Assembly: GCF_001294205.1 (NCBI RefSeq)
Contig: NZ_LAQT01000010.1
Location: 62,001-126,000, forward strand
Direction: 5' to 3'
DNA from: Amantichitinum ursilacus
GTDB lineage: Bacteria > Pseudomonadota > Gammaproteobacteria > Burkholderiales > Chitinibacteraceae
Length of the DNA stretch: 64,000 nt
Shown here piece after piece: positions 17,479 to 26,237 of this stretch (positions are counted from its first letter, which is position 1; each line of letters opens with the position of its first letter). Below the pieces are notes generated by a model that saw only the letters and a program-made list of their open reading frames with translations, was not told the origin of the DNA and did not search any database. Position numbers and translations under genes: made by a program.

Positions 17479-17572
17479 CATAGGGTGGGTCATGACCCAC
17501 CACGCAAGGTGATTTGCTATCGCGGTGAGCTTGGCATACCACTCTGGTTGGTGGGTCCAGACCCACCCTATG
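17479..17572. repeat. Palindromic element copy 6
   Basis: A 94-bp standard form between the second and third degV-tail copies, offset 208 bases from copy 5. Confidence 0.92.
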
Positions 17573-17681
17573 CGCGTGAACTGACTCAGTGTCGGTGGCG
17601 TCCGCCCACCGCGTGAAGCGGCGTTTGGAAAAAAGCGCTGTGGATAAGTCTGTGCACAACCACTGAACAAGCTGTGCGGAA

Positions 17682-17822
17682 GGGTGCGTTACCCGAAGGG
17701 CTTGTCTTCGCTTGCGGGGACAACGCCCATTTTGGGGGTCAAAGGGACGGCCCCGGTTGGGTCCATCGGGCATCCACGGCAAAACCGAAATGTGCGTTGC
17801 CCGCTTGCGGGGTAACGCACCC
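17682..17822. repeat. Second palindromic family (GGGTGCGTTACCC ... GGGTAACGCACCC)
   Basis: GGGTGCGTTACCC (17682-17694) is the exact reverse complement of GGGTAACGCACCC (17810-17822). The right arm itself folds, as GTGCGTT-GCCCGC-tt-GCGGGG-TAACGCAC. The architecture, small palindromes at each end of a ~140-bp inverted repeat, parallels the main element family, but the sequence is unrelated. It lies between degV tails and the converging sulfatase gene. Confidence 0.75.
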
Positions 17823-17837
17823 TACGCATATCCCGCC

Positions 17838-19562
17838 TCAGAACAACCGTTCCGCGTACAGCGCGGTCGGGAACATCGCGTCCCAGCCGTGTTCACCGTA
17901 GGGCAAGCCCTTCATCTGGTTGCAGACGTTGGCCAGCGTGGCAAAAAAGTTGCCCTGCTGCGGCGTAACCTGCGCCAGTTGCCCCGGCATGCACAGCAGC
18001 GGCTTGCCGCGCAGGTTGTCAGCCAGTTGCGGCTGCAACTGCTTATGCGCTTTGCCCACATATTTGATCATCACCGGAATCTGCCCGCGCACCGCCAGTT
18101 GCTCCGGGGTCAGCCGCGGATTAAAGCGGTAGTCCTCATTGCGTTCGCCGCTGCTGGTAAACAGATCGTCGCCAAACACGCCGTCCTTGTGGAACACGGC
18201 CGTGATGCCCGGCTTGTGATCGCCAAACACCATGATCAGCAACGGCCGTTTGCGCTTGGCGGCCGACTTTTGCAGCTGGTCAACAAACACGCTCATATCG
18301 GTGATGGCCGTATCCAGCCGCTTTAGATAATCGCCGTCGCCATTGTCGTCATTGGCCGCATCGTATTTGCCATGGGTCATCACCGTGGCCATAAACATCA
18401 TGTTCTTTTGCGTGCGCGGGCTGGCGTCGTACAGCGACATGGCCTTCTGGTACAGCAGCTTGTCGTCGGGCCAGCCTTCTTCTTCCCAATCCATTTCATC
18501 GACAAAGTGCGTCTCGTCAAAGCCGAACTTGGGGTAGACGATGTTGCGCTTCCAGAACGTCGAGTAGTAATCGTGCAGGCCGTAGGTGTGATAACCGGCG
18601 TGATCAAAATGGCTGACGATGGTGTGCGCGTGCTCGGCGTACTGGTTGGCAAAGTTTTGATAATCGATGCCGGGGAAGACCTTGCTCGAAAGCCCGGTCA
18701 GCACTTCAAATTCGGCCTCGGCCGTGCCGCCGCCATACACCGGGCTCACCATATCGGTCATGGTGAAACCCTTGTCCTGCAGCCGCAGCATCGGCGTTTT
18801 AAAGCGTGCGTCGGCGGTGGTAAAGCAGGATTCGCACAGAATCACAAACACATCGGGTTCGGTGGCGTCAAACTGGCGCAGCTCGCCCGCAGCATAAAAG
18901 TTATGCGGGCCATGCGCGGGCGGCGGTACGGTTTCGGCGTTCAGAAACAGGTGGCCGATGATGCCGTTGGCGCGCGCGTTTTCGCGGAAATTGTACGAGT
19001 GGTATTGCGTCTTCAACGCGTACAGCAATTGTGGCGTCAGATAGTCGTCCAGCCGTTGCGGGTTATCCATGCGCACAAAAAACATCGCGGGCAGGATCAG
19101 CGCCGGTAATAGCCGCCACGACACGATGCGCGGATGGCGATACAAGCCATAGCCCACGGCCAGCAGCGTCAGCGCCACATAGCCAATCAGATGCCAGTCG
19201 GCATAGCCCGTCAGCGCCGCGCCTTGCGATACCTCGAACAGATCCCGCGTCAGCAGCGGTTCGCCGGTGGCGTCTTCTTTAATCCAGCTGCCGTTCGCCA
19301 GCGCGCCTTCCAGCCCGATGCAGGCCGCGACCGCCGACCAGCGTTCCAGAAACGCATACAGCACAAAGAACAGTAGCAACTGAAACAGGATGCGCGCGCC
19401 ATCCCATTCGGTATCCACCAGAAAACGCAGCGCCACCACGGCCACAAACGGCGCAATAGGCGAAACACGTGGCCAGACGCGTTCGAGCCACGGCGGCACA
19501 ACCAGGGGGCGGACGCGTTGCCAACCAGGCGCCAGCAAAGCGGCGGGACTAAGAATGCGCAT
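17838..19562 (-). CDS. LtaS/OpgB-like membrane sulfatase-fold transferase
   Basis: A 574-residue protein with an N-terminal block of about five hydrophobic helices (residues ~30-165) and a periplasmic alkaline-phosphatase/sulfatase-fold domain. The nucleophile is Thr280 in YGGGTAEAEFE, equivalent to the GGNT-AEFE motif of LTA synthases. Metal ligands include E244 (ILCESC) and D448-H449 (FGDHKPG). In Gram-negatives such proteins transfer phosphoglycerol or phosphoethanolamine to periplasmic glucans or other envelope glycans. ATG at 19562 is chosen; a longer form from 19607 is possible. No glucan synthesis genes are adjacent, so the acceptor is unknown. Confidence 0.85.
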   Translation of the reverse strand: MRILSPAALLAPGWQRVRPLVVPPWLERVWPRVSPIAPFVAVVALRFLVDTEWDGARILFQLLLFFVLYAFLERWSAVAACIGLEGALANGSWIKEDATGEPLLTRDLFEVSQGAALTGYADWHLIGYVALTLLAVGYGLYRHPRIVSWRLLPALILPAMFFVRMDNPQRLDDYLTPQLLYALKTQYHSYNFRENARANGIIGHLFLNAETVPPPAHGPHNFYAAGELRQFDATEPDVFVILCESCFTTADARFKTPMLRLQDKGFTMTDMVSPVYGGGTAEAEFEVLTGLSSKVFPGIDYQNFANQYAEHAHTIVSHFDHAGYHTYGLHDYYSTFWKRNIVYPKFGFDETHFVDEMDWEEEGWPDDKLLYQKAMSLYDASPRTQKNMMFMATVMTHGKYDAANDDNGDGDYLKRLDTAITDMSVFVDQLQKSAAKRKRPLLIMVFGDHKPGITAVFHKDGVFGDDLFTSSGERNEDYRFNPRLTPEQLAVRGQIPVMIKYVGKAHKQLQPQLADNLRGKPLLCMPGQLAQVTPQQGNFFATLANVCNQMKGLPYGEHGWDAMFPTALYAERLF

Positions 19563-19955
19563 AAAACGGTTTGGGCCCGGGGCTGCGCAACGCGCAGCGT
19601 AAATCAAAAGGCAGGCACCATAGGCGCTCAGCCGGTTTCGGAAAAGGTGAATTTTTACAATTTTATTAACCTGCTTCAGACCAGACCCATGGACCCGGGT
19701 GAGGTTCCCGGCTTGCGGGCAGTTTTACGCTTCCTTATCATTTGCTCAGCTTACCCAGCCGCAAATGCACCCGCCTGGCCCGCGGTGGCGCCACATTGGC
19801 GCACCGCCCCGTGTTGCGCCGAACCTGGCCATCACGCCGCCGCTCCCTCGTTTGCCAGCCTGTTTTTTCTACCGTGCCCGGTCGGCATGGCGGATGGCGC
19901 TGCGGTTTCGCGTTGTTTGTCATGCATGAACCGTGCCTGACAACGAGATCATTCC
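19563..19955. other. Intergenic region, 393 bases, divergent genes
   Basis: The gap lies between leftward ltaS-like and rightward MHS-transporter genes, so both promoters should be inside. An AT-rich core (TTTTTACAATTTTATTAA, near 19650-19670) is the best promoter candidate. I see no gene, repeat or convincing hairpin here. Confidence 0.4.
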
Positions 19956-21305
19956 ATGACGACTTCTGCCCAGCCGCCCGCCAATTCGACGGCGCGCGTG
20001 GCGGTGGCCAGCTTTATCGGCACCGCCATCGAGTTTTTTGACTTCTACATCTTTGCCACCGCCGCCGCGCTGATCATCGGCCCGACGTTTTTTCCCAAGG
20101 AATCCAGCACGGCCCAGGCGCTGAATGCGTTTGTGACGTTTGGCATCGCGTTTCTGGCGCGGCCGTTGGGTTCCGCCTTGTTTGGCCACTTTGGCGATCG
20201 CATCGGGCGCAAATCTACGCTGGTGGCGTCGCTCACCGTGATGGGCGTCTCCACCACGCTGATCGGCTTTCTGCCTGGCCATGATTCGATTGGCGATCTG
20301 GCGCCGCTGTTGCTGTGCGTGCTGCGCTTTGGCCAGGGCATCGGCCTGGGCGGCGAATGGGGCGGCGCGGCCTTGCTGGCCACCGAAAATGCACCGCCGG
20401 GCAAACGCGCGTGGTTCGGCATGTTTCCGCAACTGGGCCCGTCGGTGGGCTTTTTGCTGGCCAACGGCCTGTTTCTGGGGCTGGCCGTGGCGCTGAGCGA
20501 TGATCAGTTCAAAGGCTGGGGCTGGCGCGTGCCGTTTATTTTTAGCGCGGTGCTGGTGGCGCTGGGCTTGTATGTGCGGCTCAAATTGCACGAAACGCCG
20601 GTGTTTGCCCAAGCCATGCAACGCCAGCAACGGGTGAAGGTGCCGCTGGCCGCGCTGTTTGGCCGTCATTGGCTGCCGGTGCTGCAAGGCGCGTTTTCGA
20701 TGGTGGTGTGCTACGCGCTGTTCTATATCTCGACCGTGTTTGCGCTGTCGTATGGCACCAAAACGCTGCATTTCAGCCGCCCGCAATTTCTGGGCATGTT
20801 GTGCTTTGCCGTGCTGTTTATGGCATTGGCGACGCCGCTGTCGGCCTGGGCCAGCGACCGCTTTGGTCGCAAGCCGGTCTTGCTGCTGGGCACGGCGCTG
20901 GCCATGGCGTCGGGCTTTGCCATGCAACCGTTGCTGGGCGCGGGCACGTTCGGGCCGGTGACCTTGTTTCTGGTGATCGAACTGTTCTTGATGGGCTTTA
21001 CCTTCGGGCCGATGGGCGCGTTGCTGCCCGAGATCTTCCCGACGCCAGTGCGCTATAGCGGCGCGGGCATTGCGTATAACCTGGGCGGCATTATCGGGGC
21101 GTCGATTGCGCCGTATATCGCGCAAGTGCTGGTGGAGCGCGGCGGCCTGAGCTGGGTGGGTGGCTATGTGTCGGTGGCGGCGTTGCTCAGCTTTATTGCG
21201 GTACTGAGCATGCGCGAAACGCGCGAGGCCGATCTGGCGCAAGTGGCGGCGCCCGATGACGGCCCGGCCAGCGCTCACACCGTGATCGAGCGCGCTGGCG
21301 CGTAA
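19956..21305 (+). CDS. MFS transporter, metabolite:H+ symporter (MHS) family
   Basis: A 449-residue 12-helix major facilitator. The first helix carries GTAIEFFDFYIFATAAAL, typical of the MHS family (ShiA, ProP, KgtP). The loop 2-3 motif is GHFGDRIGRKSTL, the loop 8-9 motif is SDRFGRKPVLL, and the GLGGEWGGAALLATENAP segment in helix 4-5 is diagnostic for MHS. It probably imports an organic acid or zwitterion with protons; the substrate cannot be told from the sequence. It stands alone. Confidence 0.88.
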   Translation: MTTSAQPPANSTARVAVASFIGTAIEFFDFYIFATAAALIIGPTFFPKESSTAQALNAFVTFGIAFLARPLGSALFGHFGDRIGRKSTLVASLTVMGVSTTLIGFLPGHDSIGDLAPLLLCVLRFGQGIGLGGEWGGAALLATENAPPGKRAWFGMFPQLGPSVGFLLANGLFLGLAVALSDDQFKGWGWRVPFIFSAVLVALGLYVRLKLHETPVFAQAMQRQQRVKVPLAALFGRHWLPVLQGAFSMVVCYALFYISTVFALSYGTKTLHFSRPQFLGMLCFAVLFMALATPLSAWASDRFGRKPVLLLGTALAMASGFAMQPLLGAGTFGPVTLFLVIELFLMGFTFGPMGALLPEIFPTPVRYSGAGIAYNLGGIIGASIAPYIAQVLVERGGLSWVGGYVSVAALLSFIAVLSMRETREADLAQVAAPDDGPASAHTVIERAGA

Positions 21306-21332
21306 ATAGTCCGGATGCGGGCGGCATGGCTG

Positions 21333-21361
21333 TTTGCGCCGTCGCCCGCAACGCCTAGAAT
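21333..21361 (+). promoter_or_regulatory. Candidate promoter of gpmA
   Basis: TTTGCG (21333-21338), a 17-base spacer and TAGAAT (21356-21361) lie about 40 bases before the gpmA start. The -10 is good; the -35 is weak. Confidence 0.4.
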
Positions 21362-21398
21362 AGCGGCCGACACTTATCGGCTCACTCAGGAGAATTCA

Positions 21399-22091
21399 AT
21401 GGCCAAGCTCGTGCTGGTTCGCCACGGCGAATCACAATGGAACCTGGAAAACCGCTTTACCGGCTGGATTGACGTGGATATCACCGAAAAAGGCGCCGAT
21501 GAAGCTCGCGACGCAGGGCGTCGTCTGAAAGAAGCCGGCATCCATTTCGATATCGCGTTTACTTCGGTGCTCAAGCGCGCCATTCGCACGCTGTGGCATG
21601 TGCAAGATGCCATGGACGCGCTGTGGATCCCCGTGATCAAGGACTGGCGTCTTAACGAACGCCATTACGGCGCGCTGTCGGGCCTGAACAAAAAAGAAAC
21701 CGCCGCGCTGCACGGCGACGAGCAAGTGCATATCTGGCGTCGCAGCTACGACGTGCGCCCGCCCGCGCTGAGCCCGGATGATGAGCGCGACAGCATCAAC
21801 GACCCGCGTTACGCCGGCCTGACCCGCGAACAAGTACCGCTGACCGAATGCCTGCAAGACACCGTGGCCCGCGTGCTGCCAGCCTGGTACGAAACCATCG
21901 CGCCGCAACTGGCCGCGGGCAAAAACGTACTGATCGCCGCGCATGGCAACTCGCTGCGCGCGCTGGTCAAGCATCTGGAAAACATCGCCGATGACGCGAT
22001 CGTGGCGGTGGAAATCCCCAACGGCGTGCCGCTGGTGTATGACTTTGATGCCGAAATGAAACCCACCCGCCTGGGCTTTATGAAAGACTGA
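21399..22091 (+). CDS. gpmA: 2,3-bisphosphoglycerate-dependent phosphoglycerate mutase
   Basis: A 230-residue glycolytic/gluconeogenic enzyme interconverting 3- and 2-phosphoglycerate. The phospho-accepting His9 lies in VRHGESQWN, followed by [11 protein letters not shown]. Other active-site stretches are [13 protein letters not shown] and [15 protein letters not shown] with the second catalytic His. AGGAG precedes the ATG. Length and all motifs match the dPGM family. It is monocistronic with its own promoter candidate and a bidirectional terminator. Confidence 0.97.
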   Translation: MAKLVLVRHGESQWNLENRFTGWIDVDITEKGADEARDAGRRLKEAGIHFDIAFTSVLKRAIRTLWHVQDAMDALWIPVIKDWRLNERHYGALSGLNKKETAALHGDEQVHIWRRSYDVRPPALSPDDERDSINDPRYAGLTREQVPLTECLQDTVARVLPAWYETIAPQLAAGKNVLIAAHGNSLRALVKHLENIADDAIVAVEIPNGVPLVYDFDAEMKPTRLGFMKD

Positions 22092-22112
22092 TTCGCCGCG
22101 TGCGCTGTGGAT

Positions 22113-22147
22113 AAAAAAATGCCGACGTTGCGACGTCGGCATTTTTT
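22113..22147. terminator. Bidirectional terminator between gpmA and the lipoprotein gene
   Basis: The stem ATGCCGACGT / ACGTCGGCAT is flanked by A7 on the left and T6 on the right, so it can terminate transcripts from both converging genes. Notably this convergent gap has no palindromic element. Confidence 0.93.
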
Positions 22148-22163
22148 ATGGGCTGCGAGACGA

Positions 22164-23033
22164 TTACTGACCGGCAATCATCAGCGCATCGTTAGCCGGC
22201 GTAATGCTGGTGATAAACAACTTGCCGTTGTACTTGAAGGCCTGGCCGGTGGCGGTATCGCTGCGCTGGCAGGTGGCCTGGTCATAGGTCAGCGTGGCGT
22301 TGTAGACGTTTTTGCCCGAGCCATCCAGCGACAGCTGACCCGTGATGCGGCAGCCATTGACGCCCGCGCTGGTGCTGGTAATCGCGCCAGCAGACGTAAT
22401 CACGATGGTGCCGATATCCGCAGTATTCAGGGTGAGCACCGTGCCGGTGTACGTGCCCGCCAACGCGCCTAACGAAGCTGGCTGGTCATAGCTGGCGGTA
22501 TAAACGCCATTGAAACTGGCCGTCGCGCTATTGGCGTAAGTGGCATTACCCGTCAGCGACGCGCCAGTCACGATGCTGGCGGTGGTGCTGGTGATGGCTT
22601 GGGCCGCGACGGACGAAGAAGCCTGATAATCCTGCGCATCGGTCGAGGTAAAGGTGCCATTGCTGATGCTACCGGTGCCGTGGATAAAGCCGACGCTGGA
22701 GTTGTTAACGTAGACGGCCCAGTAGGCGTTATCGGCGCGCAACGTGGTGTAGACCACTTCGGTGCCGGACACGCCGGTGCGGCTGGCGTTGCCCACGTAC
22801 AGGCCTTGCTGCGCCGAAGCCGGAGCAGGTGTCGGTGTGGGGGTGGGTGTTGGGGTCGGCACTGGCGTTGCGGTCGGCGTGGGGGTTGGCGTCGGAGTGC
22901 CCGTGGGCGCGCCGGTCGGTGTCGGGGTGGGGCTGCTACTGCTGTCACTGCCACCATCGCCACCACAAGCGCTGAGCAGGGTGATCAAAGTCAGGGCGGA
23001 TACGGCAAAGATCGTCTTGGTCGGGGTTTTCAT
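22164..23033 (-). CDS. Lipoprotein of unknown function with Pro-Thr linker
   Basis: A 289-residue predicted lipoprotein: signal peptide with lipobox LLSAC (Cys23), a Gly/Ser stretch, then a (PT)n linker of about 35 residues, then a ~215-residue domain rich in Thr, Ser, Ala and Gly that looks beta-strand-rich ([26 protein letters not shown]). Two Cys in the domain (in NGCRIT and QATCQR) may form a disulfide. I recognise no family. It has its own transcription unit. ATG at 23033 starts at MKTPTK; an ATG nine bases upstream is possible. The signal, lipobox and tethering linker suggest a surface or periplasmic role. Confidence 0.8.
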   Translation of the reverse strand: MKTPTKTIFAVSALTLITLLSACGGDGGSDSSSSPTPTPTGAPTGTPTPTPTPTATPVPTPTPTPTPTPAPASAQQGLYVGNASRTGVSGTEVVYTTLRADNAYWAVYVNNSSVGFIHGTGSISNGTFTSTDAQDYQASSSVAAQAITSTTASIVTGASLTGNATYANSATASFNGVYTASYDQPASLGALAGTYTGTVLTLNTADIGTIVITSAGAITSTSAGVNGCRITGQLSLDGSGKNVYNATLTYDQATCQRSDTATGQAFKYNGKLFITSITPANDALMIAGQ

Positions 23034-23171
23034 TATTGTCATCTGTTGTAATTAAAATGCCAGTATTACCACAGATTTAGCTACCGTCGATACGAAGGCT
23101 GACGAAATGCTACAAAAGCAACATGTCGTCAGCGCACGTCAAAACCCCATCCCCTGGGCGATCAGCGCAAT

Positions 23172-23201
23172 AAAAAACCCGACGCCGCGGCATCGGGTTT
23201 T
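23172..23201 (-). terminator. Terminator of the qor-yqiA-dyp operon
   Basis: An inverted repeat ACCCGA / TCGGGT sits between A6 (left) and TTTT (right). On the minus strand the U-tract follows the stem 25 bases after the Dyp peroxidase stop. Confidence 0.8.
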
Positions 23202-23225
23202 ACGGGGATCACATCTATCACGGCA

Positions 23226-24155
23226 CTAGGCAGCCAGCGCCTGGAGCACCTCACGGCTGGGCGCAAAGAACGCGCCGCCGGTCACTGCGCGGCTGTACGT
23301 CAACAGGTGATCCACGCGCCCGTCGGATGTGGGGGCCACCATGCGCGCGAGCATTTTCTCGAATACATCAGGCGTGCGGCAGTAAGACGCAAACAACAAA
23401 CCCTTCTCGCCGCCCGGTGTGCCATAGGGCATCGAGTGGCGCAGCATTTCCAGTTCTTTACCGTCTTCTTCAATCACCACGCGGGCGATATGGGCGGTCA
23501 GCGGCTTGTCTTCGTCCGACAATTCTTCGTCCTGCGCCTTGGTGCGGCCCATCACGGCTTCTTGCTGTTTGACGGCCAGCGCGTTCCATTGCTGCATGCG
23601 ATGCACGTAGCGTTGCGTGTGCACATAGCTGCCGCCGGCCCAGGCGGCGTCTTCATCGCCCACCAGCGCGGCCTCGGCGCGCTCGTCGTCGCCGTGCGGG
23701 TTCTCGGTGCCGTCCACAAAGCCGGTCAGATCGCGCCACTCGCGGTATTTAAACGCGGTAACCGATTCGACCACTTCAAACCAGGCTTGTAATGACGTGG
23801 CAAAGCGGTCGGCAAATTCATACACCAGGTCATAACGTTCGGCGCGCACGTGCAGCAACAGATCGCCTTCCGTGGCCGGGGCCGGGTGGATGGCGCCTGC
23901 GATGCGCGGAAAACCTCGAAAGCGTGCCGGCCGGGCATCGCCAAACAGATCGGCCCAGCCGTGCTCGCCGAGCGCCAGCACGGCCGAAAACCGCGCTTCG
24001 GGGTACACCGCGGCGACTTCTTCGGCGTGCTGGGGCAACTGGCCGATCAGCGTGCGCATGGCCGCATCAGCCGGGCGGCCCAGGCGGCGGCGCAGTGTCA
24101 GAAAAATGACGTGGCTGGAGCCCTCGGGCAGGATGCCGCGCTGAGGGGTGGACAT
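23226..24155 (-). CDS. Dye-decolorising heme peroxidase (Dyp type B, YfeX-like)
   Basis: A 309-residue cytosolic heme peroxidase. The diagnostic GxxDG motif is GFVDGTENP, with distal Asp148. The probable proximal heme ligand is His222 (LTAHIARVV), and the distal Arg is R239 (MLRHSMPYG). There is no Tat signal, as in class B. These enzymes oxidise dyes, porphyrinogens or Mn(II) with H2O2. It is the third gene of a tight leftward operon after qor and yqiA (6-bp gap to yqiA) and ends at a terminator. Confidence 0.93.
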   Translation of the reverse strand: MSTPQRGILPEGSSHVIFLTLRRRLGRPADAAMRTLIGQLPQHAEEVAAVYPEARFSAVLALGEHGWADLFGDARPARFRGFPRIAGAIHPAPATEGDLLLHVRAERYDLVYEFADRFATSLQAWFEVVESVTAFKYREWRDLTGFVDGTENPHGDDERAEAALVGDEDAAWAGGSYVHTQRYVHRMQQWNALAVKQQEAVMGRTKAQDEELSDEDKPLTAHIARVVIEEDGKELEMLRHSMPYGTPGGEKGLLFASYCRTPDVFEKMLARMVAPTSDGRVDHLLTYSRAVTGGAFFAPSREVLQALAA

Positions 24156-24161
24156 AACAAC

Positions 24162-24737
24162 TCACTTTCCTTCCTGGGCGAATTCCCAGATGCGTGGCAA
24201 CCAGTCCACATAGTTCTGAAAGCTGTGATCACCGCCTTCGATGACGGTCTGGCGACTGAGCGGATAGCGCTCCACCGCCTCGCGGTAATCCAGCGTGGTG
24301 TCGCCGGTCTGCACCATCAGCCAGTACTGATCGGGTTTGCTGACCGGGCGCTCGTATTTGCGCAGCTGATCGCCGTAGCCGACGTCGATATGGTGGATCT
24401 CGCCGGTCTGATAGTTACGTTGTGGGCCGATATAGTGCCGCAAAAGTTCATACGGCCGTACCGCCGGATTGATTAATACCGCACGCCCGCCGCCTTCTTC
24501 CACGGCCCAGTTGGCAAAATAGCCGCCCAGCGAACTGCCGATAAAGCACACCGGCTCGCCCCCCAGTTTGTCGATTGACGCCTGGATCACGCGGCCTGCG
24601 GCCACCGGTTCCATCGGGATTTGCGGGCAATGAAAATAATCGGCCAGGCTTTGCTCGGCCATCCACACTGCGGTGTCTTGCGCCTTTTGCGAAAACGGAC
24701 TCGATAAAAAGCCGTGGAGATACATCAAGTGGACCAT
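24162..24737 (-). CDS. yqiA: YqiA-like esterase
   Basis: A 191-residue alpha/beta hydrolase of the YqiA family (UPF0227). It starts MVHLMYLHGFLSSP, with the HGF oxyanion segment. The nucleophile is Ser69 in IGSSLGGYFA, the acid is probably the Asp in VQTGDTTLDY, and the His is in EGGDHSF near the C-terminus. E. coli YqiA hydrolyses short acyl-CoA or p-nitrophenyl esters; the physiological substrate is unknown. It lies 14 bp after qor and 6 bp before the Dyp gene, clearly co-transcribed. Confidence 0.9.
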   Translation of the reverse strand: MVHLMYLHGFLSSPFSQKAQDTAVWMAEQSLADYFHCPQIPMEPVAAGRVIQASIDKLGGEPVCFIGSSLGGYFANWAVEEGGGRAVLINPAVRPYELLRHYIGPQRNYQTGEIHHIDVGYGDQLRKYERPVSKPDQYWLMVQTGDTTLDYREAVERYPLSRQTVIEGGDHSFQNYVDWLPRIWEFAQEGK

Positions 24738-24751
24738 GGGTGTCTTGCGCC

Positions 24752-25726
24752 TTATGGGATCAATACGGTGGAGCCCGTGGTTTTGCGGGCCTCCAGGTCG
24801 CGATGCGCTTGTGCCGCATCGGCGAGCGGGTAACGCTGGTTGACCGTGACACGCACTCGGCCGCTGGCCACGATCGCAAAATAATCGGCCGCCATCGCCA
24901 GCAGTTCGGCGCGCGTACTGGCGTAATTGCCCAGCGTGGGGCGGGTTAAGTACAACGAACCTTTGCTGGCCAACAGATTGGGCGAAAACGGCGGCACCGG
25001 GCCCGAGGCATTGCCAAAACTGACCAGCAAACCGCGCGGGGCCAGGCTGGCCAGCGAGCCCTCAAACGTGGCCGCGCCCACGCCGTCGTACACCACCGGC
25101 ACGCCTTGATTGCCGGTCAGCAAATGCACGCGCTCGGCAAAATGTTCGTTGGTGTAATCAATCACATGGTCGCAAAACGGCCGCGCCAGCCGGCATTTGG
25201 CTTCCGACCCCGCGGTGCCGATAACGGTGGCGCCCAGCGCTTGTGCCCACTGGCAGGCAATCTGGCCCACGCCGCCCGCAGCCGCATGGATCAGCACCGT
25301 CATGCCCGGTTTGACTTCAAAGGTTTGCTTAAGCAGATATTGCGCAGTCATGCCGCGCATCAGCGATCCCGCGGCCACTTCGTCCGAAATCCCGTCAGGA
25401 ATCGGCACCAGTCTGGCCGCCGGCATATTTCGCTGGCGCGCATAGGAACCCAGCGGCCCATTGGGATAAGCCACGCGATCGCCGACTTTGAAATCGGTGA
25501 CGCCCTCGCCCAGCTTTTCCACCACGCCGGCGGCTTCCTGGCCCAGCCCCGACGGAAATTTAACCGGATACAAGCCGCTGCGATGATAGGTGTCGATAAA
25601 GTTGACGCCGATGGCGGTATGGCGAAGCTGCACTTCGCCCGGCGCGGGGTCGGGCAGATCAATCTCGACCAGTTGCATCACCGAAGGATCACCGGCGGCC
25701 TCAAGGCGAATGGCGTGGGTCTGCAT
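24752..25726 (-). CDS. qor: NADPH:quinone oxidoreductase (zeta-crystallin type)
   Basis: A 324-residue zinc-free MDR-family reductase. The N-terminal GroES-like domain contains GVNFIDTYHRSGLYP and PSGLGQEAAGVV, and the Rossmann domain contains HAAAGGVGQIACQWA (NADPH binding). It ends STVLIP, like E. coli QorA. It reduces quinones by one electron or acts on alkenals. ATG at 25726 has GGAG nine bases upstream; an in-frame ATG at 25741 is less well placed. It is the first gene of the qor-yqiA-dyp operon. Confidence 0.92.
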   Translation of the reverse strand: MQTHAIRLEAAGDPSVMQLVEIDLPDPAPGEVQLRHTAIGVNFIDTYHRSGLYPVKFPSGLGQEAAGVVEKLGEGVTDFKVGDRVAYPNGPLGSYARQRNMPAARLVPIPDGISDEVAAGSLMRGMTAQYLLKQTFEVKPGMTVLIHAAAGGVGQIACQWAQALGATVIGTAGSEAKCRLARPFCDHVIDYTNEHFAERVHLLTGNQGVPVVYDGVGAATFEGSLASLAPRGLLVSFGNASGPVPPFSPNLLASKGSLYLTRPTLGNYASTRAELLAMAADYFAIVASGRVRVTVNQRYPLADAAQAHRDLEARKTTGSTVLIP

Positions 25727-26237
25727 CGGTTTCGTCTCCATTGATTTTGTAATCATCATAGCGTCACTACATGACGCCTGAGTGGACGGCTTCAAGTGAG
25801 CGCGTCAGTGCCCGGTACAGCAAGTTTGATGCCTGCGCCCTGCTCAACCTGGCAGACGCCGCTGCAAACCGCTAGATCTCTGACGTAATGCACTAATTTC
25901 AGTTCTCGCCCCAGCCATCCGGTCAGCCATTGTATTGGCTGCCGATGACAAAGGTTCGTGATGGTGCATTGCGGCATTGCCGTAGTCCGCCAGGCGCTAC
26001 AACGGTGCGCGATGATAACGGAGCCGTGCTAATAAACCATCCGGAATAACGATCATATTTATAATTATTTTTTGTTTTATTGACGGCGCCGCTACAGTGG
26101 CGGGCGCGCAAGGCGGCCAAAGCGGCAAAGCGCCCTACGCCGCGCGTGCGCACGCTATTATTCGACCGGTCGGGTCAACCTCCCTGCGCCCGACGTCGTT
26201 GCCTATGTAACCCCCGCCCCCTTGCACAGGAGCAGTA
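25727..26237. other. Intergenic region, 511 bases, divergent genes
   Basis: The gap lies between leftward qor and rightward tas. Around 26048-26080 there is a strongly AT-rich stretch (CATATTTATAATTATTTTTTG) with TATAAT-like words on both strands, probably the promoter area of tas. The remainder is GC-rich without a convincing reading frame, repeat or hairpin. It contains no copy of the palindromic element. Confidence 0.4.

Larger units (their letters stand above)
17184..17677 (+). repeat. degV tail in three tandem copies alternating with palindromic elements
   Basis: The 3' end of degV plus about 60 downstream bases (17184 onward) recurs at 17393 (offset 209) and at 17597 (offset a further 204). 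The shared words are GGCGTTCGCCTCACCGCGTG, then GCTGTGGATAAGTC, then GCACAACC(A/C)CTGAACAA. Order: degV tail - element 5 - tail' - element 6 - tail''. The later tails have drifted and carry no intact reading frame. Confidence 0.9.

Noticed and set aside
19920-21278. Long open frame antisense to the MHS transporter gene
   Set aside because: Arg/His/Gln-rich product, no ribosome site, complete overlap with a well-supported membrane transporter.
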